DNA of 64,000 nucleotides, taken from the NCBI GenBank assembly GCA_026413225.1, contig CM048554.1, positions 48,455,963-48,519,962 of the forward strand, given 5' to 3'. Made by a program: the position numbers and the translations under genes. This document shows, one piece after another, positions 38,664-51,300 of this stretch; position 1 is the stretch's first letter; every line of letters starts with the position of its first letter. The notes beneath the pieces were generated by a model. It searched no databases and was not told the DNA's origin. It was given only the letters and a program-made list of their open reading frames with translations. The stretch comes from Otis tarda. Its lineage: Eukaryota; Chordata; Aves; Otidiformes; Otididae.

Positions 38664-40842
38664 GTACCCGTCCGTCCTCCCCCCCCCCCCCCCCGCCCTG
38701 CCCCAACTGCACACCCCAGCCCTCCGGCTACAGTTCCCGGTGCCCTCGGCCGTCCCGAGGTGCCTCTTCTGACACCGCTTTGCCTGGCCTTGTCGCCGGC
38801 TGTCCTGGCTTGTTCTCATTCCCCGCACCCTCTGCCCTTTGGCCGTGCCCTCCTCCACTCCTGGTGCTTTCCAGGTAGGGACTCCGCAGGACTCATCCTG
38901 CGTGCGGGTGGGTTCGTTTCCTCCGCTCTTATAAGCGGTTGTCGTTTGCTGCCCCGGGGACTGACTCGGTTCACTTCTGGGTAATTTAGGAGTAAAGCGC
39001 TGGGAGGGCGGGTGTGCTTTTTTTTGAGAGCTTACTGCGAAAAGTGGAGACGGTTTGAGTTTAGGAGTGCAGGGAATTGAGCACTAAAACCGAGGAACGA
39101 GTGGTGGCTCCTCCCCCGGGGGGATTTTGCAAAGAGGAACTCTGTGCCTGTGGCCTAATATCCTGAGTTACCGGAGAGAGTTTGCGTTTGGCTTACTGGT
39201 TCCTTCCCATCAGTTTTGAACAGAATGTGAATGACGTTTTGCCTGTCTTGTTTTGATGGCCAGGAGTTGCCTCAGAGATCTTCTCCTGTTCAGTGCTGTA
39301 TGCGAAGGCTCACAAGTGAATGAAAATTGCAGATGCTGACATTGCTGACATTAAAATAGATAGTGAAGGTTTTATTTTTTGCACTGAAGACTCAGTTTGC
39401 TAGATTGCAAAAATGAAACGAAGATTAATTGCAACCTTCCACACCTTTGAATGTCGAAATAAACTTCTGTGTATTTCTTCTTTTAAAAATGACAAAAATA
39501 GTTATTAGGCAGAGAATATAAACTTATTCTTAAAGTATTTGACAGGAACCTGAAAAATAAGGGGGAGAGATTACTTTACTATGACCCAGCATATTATTTT
39601 TACTTCCAGTAGTGTTGAAGTCTTAGACTTCTGAAGCTGCAACATGTGATGGTGGAAAAAAAAATCTCTGATTATTTGCAGCAGATGTCCAAAATCTGAA
39701 TGAAATATAGCAAGCTTAACAATATTCCTGGATACTATGTAATTCTATTTCTGTTTGATTTTTATGACTTTTACAGTCATGTCTGTAGTACTTCAAGACA
39801 TTTTTTTTTTTCCTCCTACTCTTGAGTGACAGATGTGCATGAACCACAAAACTAGCAGAAATGTTGTTAAATGCAGATAAGCTTGGGGAGGAGAGTAACG
39901 GGGAGGTAGGGTTTTTTAGCATGTTTGTTGCAGCAGCTTTGGATGTTACTTCTGAAAACAGCAGGGGTGTTCTTGCTGCTTGTTTGGGGCTTTCTTTTCT
40001 CTGAAATTGTGTACTGTCCTGGTATGCTAGTTTGATTTGAGAGATTTATAACCAGAATAATTGTTTGAAATAACGATTTAGTTTTGCTATTCATATGCTG
40101 TTTAGACAGTATATTTTCCTCAAAGATCGTTTTTATAAAATCACAGTTGAGACCTTGTAAGAGCACTTGGTAAATATCGCACATAGGTGGCAGACTTCAG
40201 AAAGTTTGAGTCCTGATCCAGCAAACAGTTAAACATACATACTTTATGCAGAGAGTAGTAATTCCAGCTTAAATCAGCAAAATATCCGAGTTTACATTCT
40301 TTGCTGAGCTGGGACTTAATATTGAAATTTTAACTCCGTATTATTCGATCTTGAAGTTTTCTGTGTGTGGTTTTACAGCTTTTTACTTATAACACAGAGA
40401 AGTTTTGCATGGCATCAGCAGCTCAGATGTTTGGAAATTTGAGGCCATAAACTATCAGAGGAATTTCTTCAGTTATGCAGAGTTCTGTAGTAGTTTGAGT
40501 TGCCTTAAATTCTTAAAGGAAAATAGCATCTGTCTTTCTGCATATGATTTACATTTAAAGACATGCCCTCTACACTTGCTTTGGAAGATAAATTATGGGC
40601 AAAATATACTTTTGTGAGTTATAGTATCCCAACTAGCCAGTTAGCAGGAAGTTGGCAGCACTATTCTGCTTGTTTTCTCCCTTAGGTTTTGATGTTAGAT
40701 TTGTCCTGAGTATAGCTAGGATGGTTTCTTTCTGCTTGAAGCTGCCTCACTCCCTTCCTCTCTTGATCCTCCCTTGCCTCCCAAACTAAAAGAGCATCTA
40801 GAAAGAGTTTGCTGTCTGTAAATGTATTGTTTTGTAAAACTT
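38664..40842 (+). other. PPP2R5A intron 1, 5' part
   Basis: Starts GTACCC, a weak donor lacking the usual G at +5. A run of 16 C residues occupies 38679-38694. A stronger-looking CAG/GTAGGG donor lies at 38872-38880, but its use would add 211 bases and destroy the frame into exon 2. The CpG island persists to about 39.1 kb, then the intron becomes AT-rich. Nothing else is recognised. Confidence 0.8.
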
Positions 40843-41474
40843 AGAATCATGGAAGAGTTTGGGTTGGAAGGGACCTTTAAAGGTCATCTAGTCCAACCCC
40901 CCTGCAAGGAGCAGGGACATCTCCAACCAGATCAGGTTGCTCAGAGCCCCGTCCAACCTGGCCTTGAATGTTTCCAGGGATGGGGCCTCCACCACCTCTC
41001 TGGGCAACCTGTTCCAGTGTTCCACCACCCTCAGTGTAAAAAACTTTTTTTCCTTATATCTACTCTGAATCTACCTTCCTCTGTTTTAAAGCCATTACCC
41101 CTCATCCTGTCACAACAGGCCCTGCTAAAGAGTTTCTACTTGTCTTTCTTATAAGTCCCCTTTAGGTACTGGAAGACCTCTATAAGGTCTCCCTGGAGCC
41201 TCCTCTTCTCCAGGCTGAACAGCCCCAGCTCTCTCAGCCTGTCCTTACAGGAGAGGTGCTCCAGCCCCTCTGATCATCTTTGTGGCCCTCCTCTGGACCC
41301 TCTCCAACAGGTTCACGTCCTTCTTATGCTGGGGGCTCCAGAGCTGGGGTACTCCAAGTGGGGTCTCTTGAGAGCAGAGTAAAAGGGCAGAATCATCTCC
41401 CTCGTCCTGCTGGCCACGCTCTTTTTTATGCAGCCCAGGATGCAGTTGGCTTTCTGGGCTGCAAGCACACACTG
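40843..41474 (-). mobile_element. CR1 non-LTR retrotransposon, 3' fragment in intron 1 (antisense)
   Basis: This is the longest of the three CR1 fragments, about 630 bases, opposite in orientation to PPP2R5A. The plus strand opens with AGAATCATGGAAGAGTTTGG and carries the conserved TCATCTAGTCCAACC block. It then extends past the region covered by the other copies into the upstream part of the reverse-transcriptase frame. There the minus strand encodes [20 protein letters not shown], a typical CR1 stretch. The frame is interrupted by small insertions and deletions between that motif and the C-terminal end. The left part of the minus-strand open frame (residues near [19 protein letters not shown]) reads the CR1 in a shifted frame. 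The element is non-functional. Confidence 0.95.
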
Positions 41475-44400
41475 AACTTGTTCTCATTGCATAGATCTTG
41501 GGAAGATGAAACTTTGCTTTAGTCTTTAAAGCCAATATAGGATTCTGTAATAGTTGTGCTGTAGTATCATTTATGGAGTAGTAGCCAGTGTTCCCAGGAA
41601 GGGGCTGAAAAAGGAACGACAGTCATACTGATGCCTAAAGGTGCTCAGCATACACTTACAAAATTAGTTTAAGACTTTTTTGCTTTTCCAGATATCTTCA
41701 AATAAATAGTTAAACATGAGGTGTTTACAGCCTGTATTGTGAGAAAGGTAGCATTTTGTAGATGAAAAAGCAGTTTGGTGTTATACTGCTTTAAAATATT
41801 TCATCTTGTTTATAGTTTCTGTCTTGTTTTATAATTTTTAAGAAAAATATTCCAAACCACGTATAAACAGTATTCTAAAACTCCCCAATAGGTTTCTCAG
41901 ATTGTCTTAAAATACTTGCATCTATTTTACTGGAAGGAGATATGTTCCAGAAGAAAGTTAAAATTATCCATCCACTTTAAAAAGTACCTTCTTGCATAGA
42001 TAGTGTTGCGGGTTTTTTTCCTTATTATCTAAGGACTGTTGTTTGTTTGCCACTGAAATGGCCAGATCAGATTGTGTAACACACTTTCATAGTTGTGTTG
42101 TTCGAAAGCCTGTAGACAGATAATCTTAAAAGTACATATTTTTGGAGCTAGTTGTACTGCTGCCATCTATTACCAAAATTCCTTAGTTTGACTGCATATT
42201 GTATCACTGCTAGGAGAAGAAACAGATCTGTATCTAGTAGGTAACAGTCCCAAATAGTAGGTACTCTTCCCTTTGGAGGTTTTGTTGGGGGAATGAGATT
42301 GAGAGGAGGGACAGCAAGATTGTGTATTGTTGTTAATGTTCAGTTTATTTTTCTGTGTGGGGATATCTATCATTTTTAGATAAAAGCTCAGCAAAACCTG
42401 ACTGATATTGGGATACATAAATTAGTAATGTGTTCTTCAGTTAACTTAGCAGGTTTCCTATGTGTTTGTTATCCAAGAGAGTGTCCATTTTACTGTATTA
42501 TTTAAAAGCTGAATAAGAAATACTGAAGACCCAGTGACTGTATTTGGAAGAAAAAGGAAAAAAAAAAAAGCTTGTAAAACCTGTTGGAAGTTGAAGTTAT
42601 TTTTTTCCCCCCATCTCCTTTTCCTTTTGTTACTTTATAGTTTACATAATACAAATCCTTTGAAAAATCTGCAGCCAAAATAATGTGCTGGTTAACAGCA
42701 GGATTTTATCACTTCATGGACAGTTCTGAGAGTGTTGAGTTTAAAGAAATCTAGCAAAGGAAGTGTTATTTTTAACATCTTAAGAAGTGGTATTTTGTCT
42801 CAATAGCAAGTCATTTTAAAAGACTGCAATAGCAGATGCAGTTACCTTTATTTTTGAAAGAAGAGATACAGCCTGACCTTTGAACCTGTTTTGACTCATT
42901 GCAGTAAAAGTACGTGTACTTGTTTCTGTCATTTTTTGTTGAAGAAGCATGTAAAAATACAGGTGGTAAATGGTGAATAGAAAACACAATTCATTGCTTT
43001 TATTTAGCACAGTTACTGTGGTCTGTCAGGTTGTAAAGCAAATACACCTTTTTTTTTTTTTCTCCCCTGTGTACCAAACATGTCAAGTGCAGCTGGAATG
43101 AATAAATGTTTCCTGATGCCTTTCTGTGATCTTTTCAGTAGTGAATATCCTTTTGGGAAGATGCATGTCACTGTAGGCTTATTTCCTAAGTCATGCTCAG
43201 AGAAAAAATATATGAAAAGAAATTAATAGTTTCACTTCCAAATTAAACTCTTCCCCACAAGGGGAACTCTGGCCCTTACAGCGGAAGAACTGGAAAGTGG
43301 TCCAAAAATCTCTCGGCCATAGGCTAGTGGTGGTTATAACAATCTCTGTGGGGTTGAGAGTTACAGTGGTGAAGTATACCGGAACAAGACATTTTTAAGA
43401 TGACCTTCCAGTGTGTAGTTTCAGCATTCAAATATGGGGTTTAAGATAGGTGTTAATAGTATTTTCTTTACTTAAACCCTTGAGAGAGAGCTTGGATTTG
43501 GCTGAAAACCAGGTGCTGTCTTCAAGCTAAGCTTTTGTGTAAGCATTACAGGAAGACCTAATAGGCTGCTTATGGGTAAAAATTTAATGTTGTTAAATCT
43601 GTCAGGGTCAGTTCAAACCTTAGACTTTGAATGTTTTGAGTCATATAGTGCTTACTTGGGATTAAAAAAAAAAAGTTGAGTTAAAAACAACTGGGAGGAA
43701 TTATCTTCTCATATTAAGTTACCTTTGCTCCCCAAAGGAAAATGTCCTTCACAATTTTAGAATGGTTTACTTTTACTACAGCTTTAATAAAGATTTGTAA
43801 GTGAAATGACAGTTTTCTGTCTCAGATTTGCACCTTTTTTAGTATCCCTCATGATTCATTGTTATTTCCTCTTCTGTGGTTCCTCATCCTCTACCTTTTG
43901 TGTTCAACATCCCTTGCAAGTACAGTCTTCTTGGGTGAATTCTTCCTTGAGAGATAATATTTATTTCAGATGAAGAATAAGGATGTTCTGTGAAGTATTT
44001 AGATAATCTCAGCAGGGCATACTATAAAGTAGTCAAAACTTCTGTTTAGTGAAGTTAAATCTTGAGAAACAGAGAACCTAAAATAGCTAAAAAAGCTTTA
44101 AGAATTTTTTAATATTCTAATGTAGTTCCATGAAAAATGGGCTGTTTAGTTTTTCTTTTCTACAGTAAGGAACTGTTCCTAGTTCACGGAGTGGAACATT
44201 TAGTCTTTAATTCTTAACAAATTGACCTTTTTTTATCCTTAGATTTGAATTTTTGGTCTTAGAATATACTTCCATCAAGAACAACTCCTAAATATAGAGC
44301 CTATTGACAGTCTTCACATGAACTTTTCTATTTAAATCTTTCACATCTTCTGTATGCCAGCTTAGTATCGGATTTCTTTTTCCATATTCGTTGCTTTCTA

Positions 44401-47400
44401 GTTTAGTCAGATATTAGTTTTGCAGGTACTAAATTTAATGTTAGTTGCGGTTGGAAATACAAATGGAATTACTTATTGTTTCAGTCTATCTGATCAAAAG
44501 TAGATTACTATAATCTCCACGGTTGTTGTTTTTTTTTAAATATCTATCTTAAAATTATTCATTTCTTTTGAAAAGGTGTCATACCAACAGTTTTGGACAG
44601 ATTAATATTCTATTTAAACATATATACATATATACACACAAACGTTGTGTTCTTATGAAAAAAATAAACTTTAATTGGGAAGAATATAAAATGCATCTTC
44701 TATGCCATTGTAGTCTTGACTCCTGCTTTAATCTAGCAGGCTAAAATTATATTCATAGTTTCATAACAGCATGTGGATTTTGAAGGTTGGAACCACAGCC
44801 AAACTAGATAAATAGGTGGTAAATAATGTCTGTTTTATAAGACTTCCTTGGCAAAATGCTCTACTAGAAACTGGACCGACAGTGAGACCTTCTTTTTAAT
44901 GTCTGAATCATTGATTTTTATTAGAGATTCACTGAACTAGTTTCTGTTAAGTTTTGCTGAGTTCATGGCCAATGAAGTATGTTGTCTGCATGATGCGTAT
45001 TTTGTTGTATACTTTTGACTTAAAGGCAGAGCTCATCATAGTTAAGTTTGCCTACAATTTTTCTTCACAAGACCTTATTCTCAGCTGCTTACAGCACTGC
45101 TAAACTGTTTGGAGTGAAGTTTTCCATGCCAAGTATGGACAGTTTTACTTGGAACTGTTCCTCAGGCTAATTTTCTTAGTTTCAGCAAAACCAGTTCAAA
45201 CTGCTTCTAAAACTAGAGGAAAAATAACTTGTATAGTGTCAATATTTAAAAAAAAAACAAACAAAACTGTATTGAGGTTTAATGTTTGCTGTACTTCGGA
45301 GCTTAGCACATAGTTCTTAATGAAAATGGATCTAATTTGGCCTAAATTCTAAGGCATGCTCAGTAGCAAACCCGATGATTCAGTATCTACTATGCTATTC
45401 TGTATAGATACTTCAGCATCTACTGTGTTACTCATCTGCTGCACTCTGTGAGGCTACTATGCATGGCTTTTATTTAGTTTTCTTGTCTGTAGTGCTGCTA
45501 GCCATGGCAACTAAGCATATGGAAAACTTGTAATGGGTTTTTTTTTTTTTCTACAAGCAAGAACCCAGAAGTATATTACAAGTGAGGGGATAGTATGGAA
45601 GTGGTGGGCAGATTAGAGAAGCTTAAGTGGGAAGAGAGGACAGAAGCTAGTTCCTCCAGAAGCTGCAGTAAGCTCAATATTTAGAATCTCAACACTCCTG
45701 TTGGCTGTGAAACTTTCCGGAAATGTTTCTTATCATACTCTCTTCTACTTTCTTCATAGTTTTTCATTGCAGCCATTGTTTTTGAACTTTCCATGATCTT
45801 TCTGAAACTTTATGGGCTTATGGCTTTTGTTCTGTATGTCAAGAATTGATTGCAGATGAGTTGGCTCATCAAATGAGTCTTTACCTGAGAATTTTAAAAT
45901 GAGGAGAACATAACTGCAGTGACCATGATTAGAGCATGAAATTAACTTTCAGTCACTGTGTTTAGTAGCACTGCTTCTGGCTACTGTACATTTAGGGCAG
46001 TGGGGAGGAAGTGAAGCTGAGGAAGGCTGGTGAAATGTAGATGCAGGATACTAGGCCTTAGTATTTTAAGGGTATGGAGGCTATGGGAAGAGACAGCAGT
46101 CTGATCAGAATTGCAGATGACTTGTAGCCTGCTAAAGTAGTAGCATGTATTGCTGCTATGAAGATGGTGAAGGGAAAAGGCTATAGATTAAAAAAAAAAG
46201 TGCTTTTGTATTGCCTGGCCACCATTGGGAAAATATTTCTATCTTGTTCTCAAGTTTCCTCTCTTTGCCATTGTTTCTCAGTATCTTAGCAAGAAAAGCT
46301 TTGGTGAAGTTGGTAGTTTTTGTAAGCTTCGTTGATATGATAGAGTTCAGAAGAGAAATACAAATTTTGCTGTGGTGCTGGCAGGTCAAGGTGTGAGTAA
46401 CAACAAAAATTATATTTGCACTTGTATATTCAAGAATAATGCTGCAAAAGAAAGATGTTCTAGTTCTAGTAAGTGACTTCTAAACCCTTGTGAATTAAAG
46501 GCGTTAAAGCTACTTGCTCCCGTAACAGGAAAACTTTCAACATGTTATACAAGTTTACTTTTTCAAATTACTGATTAAAAATTTATATCTGACACCATCA
46601 TGCGCTTGGAGAGTTGACAAGCTGTGGATAACAGAGGTGAATGCAGCGTGGTAGATTTTCTCAGAGGAACTGAAAGAGGAGTTGGAGTGAATGAGTTTAG
46701 AGAACGACAGTATAGGATGGGCTGGGGAGGCTGATCTGAAGAAGAGTGAGAATAAAAAGTCACAGCAATTTGTCTGAATATGAAGAGGCAAATAGCTCTA
46801 TTTCTGCTTTATTTCAGATTTATCAGGATGCACAAACAGGTGAACTTCTAGAAGTGATTTTACAGGTTGCTGTGTTTCTGTAGATGGTTGGTCCTTTAAA
46901 AAATAAAAGCACGGCTTTTATTTTATTAATTTCTTCATGAGTAAAATTCTGTAGGAAAGTGTATGGGAAAAAACATGAATTTAAAAAAAAAATTAAGTTC
47001 CAATTTAGTGTAGTTGGGTAAAGCTTTCGAGAAGTGTATGTTTTTTGTTATAAATTCTGTGCTTACTTAAAATATGGCATATGTGTGAGACGGAAGTCTT
47101 ACTAAGCAGCATAAATTCTGCTTCCACATGTATGTAACAGCAACACATTATGAGAATTGCTTTTAGGTTTTGAATTATATATGTGAAATAAATCTATGCA
47201 TTGCAGGATTGTTGGATTCTGTAGGAAAACAGTCGTCATTATTTTGAGATGAAAAGTTAAAGTGCAGATGTCAGAAACCCCTGGAGAGGCATCAACTGGG
47301 TCCCACAGTACAGTCAGGAAGGACAAGGTTTGGTAATTCATATTTCTGTGTATTTTCCCTTAAGAGTAGGAAGCAGGAGCAAAATAAACTCAGTACACCA

Positions 47401-48310
47401 AAATGGTGTAAGTTGAGTTTAAAAATAGCCAAGAGACTTTGCCAAATGGGAATATACTTAAGTGTAGGATCCCTCATTACTGAACACTTTATGTTTACAG
47501 TTTTTGATAGAAAGAATGTACTGTTAGACTGTGGTTAAAACTGATGGAAAACGTAGCTCAACCTTTTATTTATGAGGCTAAATGCTTAAGTGAAGTGAGT
47601 AAAGAGATCCTGCAAGTGCTTGAAAACTAATCTGTTCAGGATGATATGTTCCCACTGAGGTCAGTGGGAGTTAGTTCACTGAAAGCAGCAGAACCAGGAT
47701 TTCACCTGTGTTTCCAGTGTAATTTGATCTTAGTTCTTCCTACTGTAACACTTACTGTTATAACGTGTCTCATTATCTTATTTGTCTGAGAAAATTTTGA
47801 AAATTAAGAAATACTGGTTTAGCCAATTTGTAAAGTATATATTTATCCAAGGAATTAATCCAATACCTGTAACTTCCACTGAAATTTACACAGGGATTCA
47901 AGGGAAAATGAGGTTTTTCCTTGGCTTTTGAAAAGCTAGACTGCATTTTTCCTCTGGAACAGATTTCCTATTAAATTACTCCACTGTACATTCCCTTCAC
48001 AAATTTAAAATAGCTAAGTGCTAAATGAACTGCAAAATGAGTTGCTGTACTTCTGTGAAGTAATGTTAAACAGCTAACCCTTGGTTTCAAATAAAAGGTA
48101 TTTTTATATTGCACTCAGCAGGAATTTTATCATGTGAAAACAACGTGAGTGTTTGTTTAATTTCTGGGAAAATATAAACAAACTTGATTTATAGTGTTGA
48201 CTTGCATTTTCTAGTGTGATGTCAAACTGAAGCAACTTCATCTTCAAAATTAGTTTTGTACTTAGATAAGGTGGGGAAATGATTGTGGAAGAATACAAGT
48301 TAACAGACTG
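41475..48310 (+). other. PPP2R5A intron 1, middle part
   Basis: AT-rich intronic DNA without a recognisable exon or repeat family. It contains several T or A runs of 10-12 bases and a TATACA-type run at about 44619-44642. An imperfect repeat of CAGTATCTACTATG / CAGCATCTACTGTG lies near 45380-45430. A CTCF-like motif on the minus strand (ATAGATGGCAGCA) lies at about 42157-42174 but is only a partial match. Confidence 0.7.
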
Positions 48311-48375
48311 AAAAAAACAACAACAAGAACAACAACAAAAAAAACCAAAACACCACCACCAAAAAAAAAACCACA
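48311..48375. repeat. A-rich AAC/ACC low-complexity tract
   Basis: Sixty-five bases that lack T and have a single G, built of AAC, AAAAC and ACC units and ending in a run of ten A residues before CCACACC. It is a simple repeat in intron 1, strongly strand-asymmetric. Confidence 0.88.
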
Positions 48376-51300
48376 CCAGATCCACTTATGGCATACTTCA
48401 TTATCAACACTTGCTAGTTATAAAATACCATCATTTCAGTCAGACAGGAGTTTTACAGTTAACTTGATAAAAAGGGAACTTAAATTGTAAATACAGTTTC
48501 TGTTCTTTCAAGCTTAAAAAGTGCAAATCAGTTTGTTCTGGTCTTCGGTCAAGCAAAGCATTTATGTTCCTATGAATGGGGAATGTTTTTAATACAGTAC
48601 TGTATAATGGATTTTGCTGAAGTTTTTACTGAGTCTTTATGGCACACAAATTTGTCACCTGCTTTTCAGCTGTCTTTGTGCCCTGGTAATCTATGCACAG
48701 AGTACTACAGCTGTTGGGGGGATAAAATAGGGAGCAGAGCTGTTCAGATTATTCTTGTGCTTGGGGAAAGTATAATTAACAGTTTGTGTGTCAGGAGCAA
48801 GCAGCATCATACTGATTGTCTCTTCTGATATTTTTGATTCGACAATTCTGGAAGCTCGGGCTGTAGTCTCTTTCCCTTTCTGTAGAGTCTCTTGGGTCTT
48901 GCTGGTGGTTAATTTTCCTGGCACATGAGTGGGTTACCAGGAGTAACAAGTTGTTGTGTGCCAGCCTCTCTGTGGGTGCTTTCAATTTGTGGTTAACACA
49001 GTGTAACCTGTGTTAGACTTTAAAGAGAGGACCTGCTTATATACCCAGGACTTTACCTTGACCTTTATTTGCCCTCTTATTGGGAGGGCTGATTGAAAGC
49101 ATGTATGCTTTACATAACAAAAAACTTTGTTGCATTTCAGTATAGCAAAAGCTATTTAGAAGTAATATTTTCTGTTTTGGGAAAGCAGTTTTAGTTCTCA
49201 GGCCTTTGTATCCGCGTTTGTAATTTTAAGTTAAAGGTTGTCGTGTATCCCATATTCACATCTTCAGAGGAAAAAATTCCCATTCTATAAATCAATTACT
49301 CTCCCCTCTTTCCCTGTTTAATGACCTGGCTGTGCGTGTTAATTCTGTGGTAGGATTTGTCACCCTTAAATTTAGCACTGTCTTCCTTAAAGAGGCAGGG
49401 TTCCTATTTTAAATTATTTTAAGATAACTGTTACTTAATAATCACAAACTCTTACACCTTCATCAAGCCAGTGAAAACATTATTTGGGCTAATGTCTTGC
49501 ACACAGGAGAGAATGTTAACCTCTTAGAGCCTCTGGTTATATTCAAGATAGGGCCATCCTGGCGTATGATCAGTCATTACAACTGTTTGATGGTTTTAAA
49601 ATGAAGACAGCAAATACAGTAGCAATGTGTGCCAAAACCATAAATGAATGCATTGGGGAACATAATAGTTGGCTGACTGGTGGAAGAAAGCTTGTTTCAA
49701 ATAGAAGAATAGTAGCATAATTGTTTTTTTGAAAACATACACTTCAGCTGTGTTAAGAAGTGAAACTTCTTTGCATTTTCTAATAAATGTAGTATGATAC
49801 GCAAATTGCTCAACTTCTCAGTACTTTCAAAAGCAGCATTGATTCAACTGTGTCAGGTCATTGGACAACATTTTATTTTTCTCTTTTTTTTTGTTGTTGT
49901 TACATGGAGCTGAATTTCAGTTAAATTCTGAACTGATGGTATGCTCTTGAAGAAACCTTTGTATTGTTCAAGTTGTATATTTTATTAAGGATGACTTCAG
50001 GCTTCAGGGTGTCTTATGTTCACATTCCAGTGGTTGGTATGTTTGAGTTTTTTTGCTTAAAGAATCAATGGTGCTTTAATTTTCCTTTTTGAAAAAGTGT
50101 AGTAGAAATCAAGTGAATTGTAGCAGAGTTACTAGAGTCTTACTATTTAACTTTTTGAGGACCAAGAGAAAAATTTCTATTACTCTTTACATCTGACTGC
50201 ATGTTGTCTTCTGTAATTAGACAGTAGGAAATAGGGCTATTAATATGAAAGCACTTCAGCAGGGTACTTTGTTACTGTCTGAAGTGTCTTGGTTGACTCA
50301 GATCTTCACTAAAATCAAGGAATTTAGTGTGGTTGTAGCTGGAGACTCTTAACTATATGAGTTTACAAGAAAGCTTGGAAGATAGTAGAACCAATCTAGA
50401 TAAGACACTTGAAAGTTTACCATCACTGCAGGGAGTCTTGTCACAGGATTTGTGACAGGTGTTGTTGGATCAGCATAGGCTTTTCAGATTTTTCTGGACT
50501 GATTTGTTAAGGTCAACTGCTGGCCACATGGAGTGGCAGATAAGGCTTTCTGAAAAAAAACCAATATCTGTTACTGGATGGAAGATGGCTTTCCAGGAGT
50601 ACTCTTAGTAAATGACTTTAAAATTATCTATAGCCTAGACTTTTTGACTAACTTTGGAAACCACAATGCTATGGGTGAATAAAAGTAATTGATTGTTATC
50701 CTTGTATAATTTTACTCCTAACGTGTGCTGGTTTTTTGTTGTTTGTTTTTTTTTCTTTTCTTTTATTCACTGGCACGTATCACAGAATTAATCTTCTAAA
50801 TCCAGAATATTCAAATGTGCAAAACTTGTGATTTCTTAGCTATTTCAAAAGGAAATGGAGATTTGTTTGGATGGCAGTATGATTTTTAGCAGGTTGGTTG
50901 GTTTTGGCAGTTTTAATTTGACTTTGCACAACTGGTTGGAGAAGGGTGTATATTAGCTTTGGGTAAAACACATGGTTATAGAGACAGTTGAGCAACAAGA
51001 GTGTCACAGTGTATTTTTGAGGTATTGTTCATGTGAATCTGGTACTTATTCCTGAGGGTGGAAAAGTTTTTCTATGTGGAAGACCTGAAAATGCTGATAC
51101 AGGATTTGTTGGATACTTGAAGTGCTGCATGAGTGCTCATCTGAGTAGCCCCACCAGTTTCAGTTGAGCTGTTAAGCTACCAAAAGCTGGAATTGTGGGA
51201 ACTTCTCTTATGAATGTACAGAGTTACTGGAGTATGTTATAGACTACCAGTATAGCCAAGTATACAGTGAGATTTTATACAGGGGCTACATTTTTCTTTA

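Larger units (their letters stand above)
36680..39130 (+). promoter_or_regulatory. PPP2R5A: CpG island promoter and 5' UTR region of PPP2R5A
   Basis: Base composition changes sharply at about 36.7 kb from AT-rich to very GC-rich with dense CpG. It falls back after about 39.1 kb, with coding exon 1 inside the block. No TATA box is placed convincingly, as usual for a housekeeping CpG-island promoter with dispersed starts. Motifs visible upstream of the start codon include two inverted CCAAT boxes (ATTGG at 37283-37287 and 37519-37523), a GC box (CCCCGCCCCC at 37608-37617), a TTACGTCG CRE-like site at 37329-37336 and three E2F-like sites (TTTGGCGG at 37591 and 37693, TTTGGCGC at 38065). The transcription start is not determined; given these motifs, somewhere between about 37.6 and 38.4 kb is plausible. 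The block also contains very long open frames on both strands that reflect lack of stop codons in GC-rich DNA, not genes. Confidence 0.85.

Noticed and set aside
41245-41535. Minus-strand 96-codon open frame in intron 1
   Set aside because: It is the remnant of the CR1 reverse-transcriptase frame plus flank, not a host gene.
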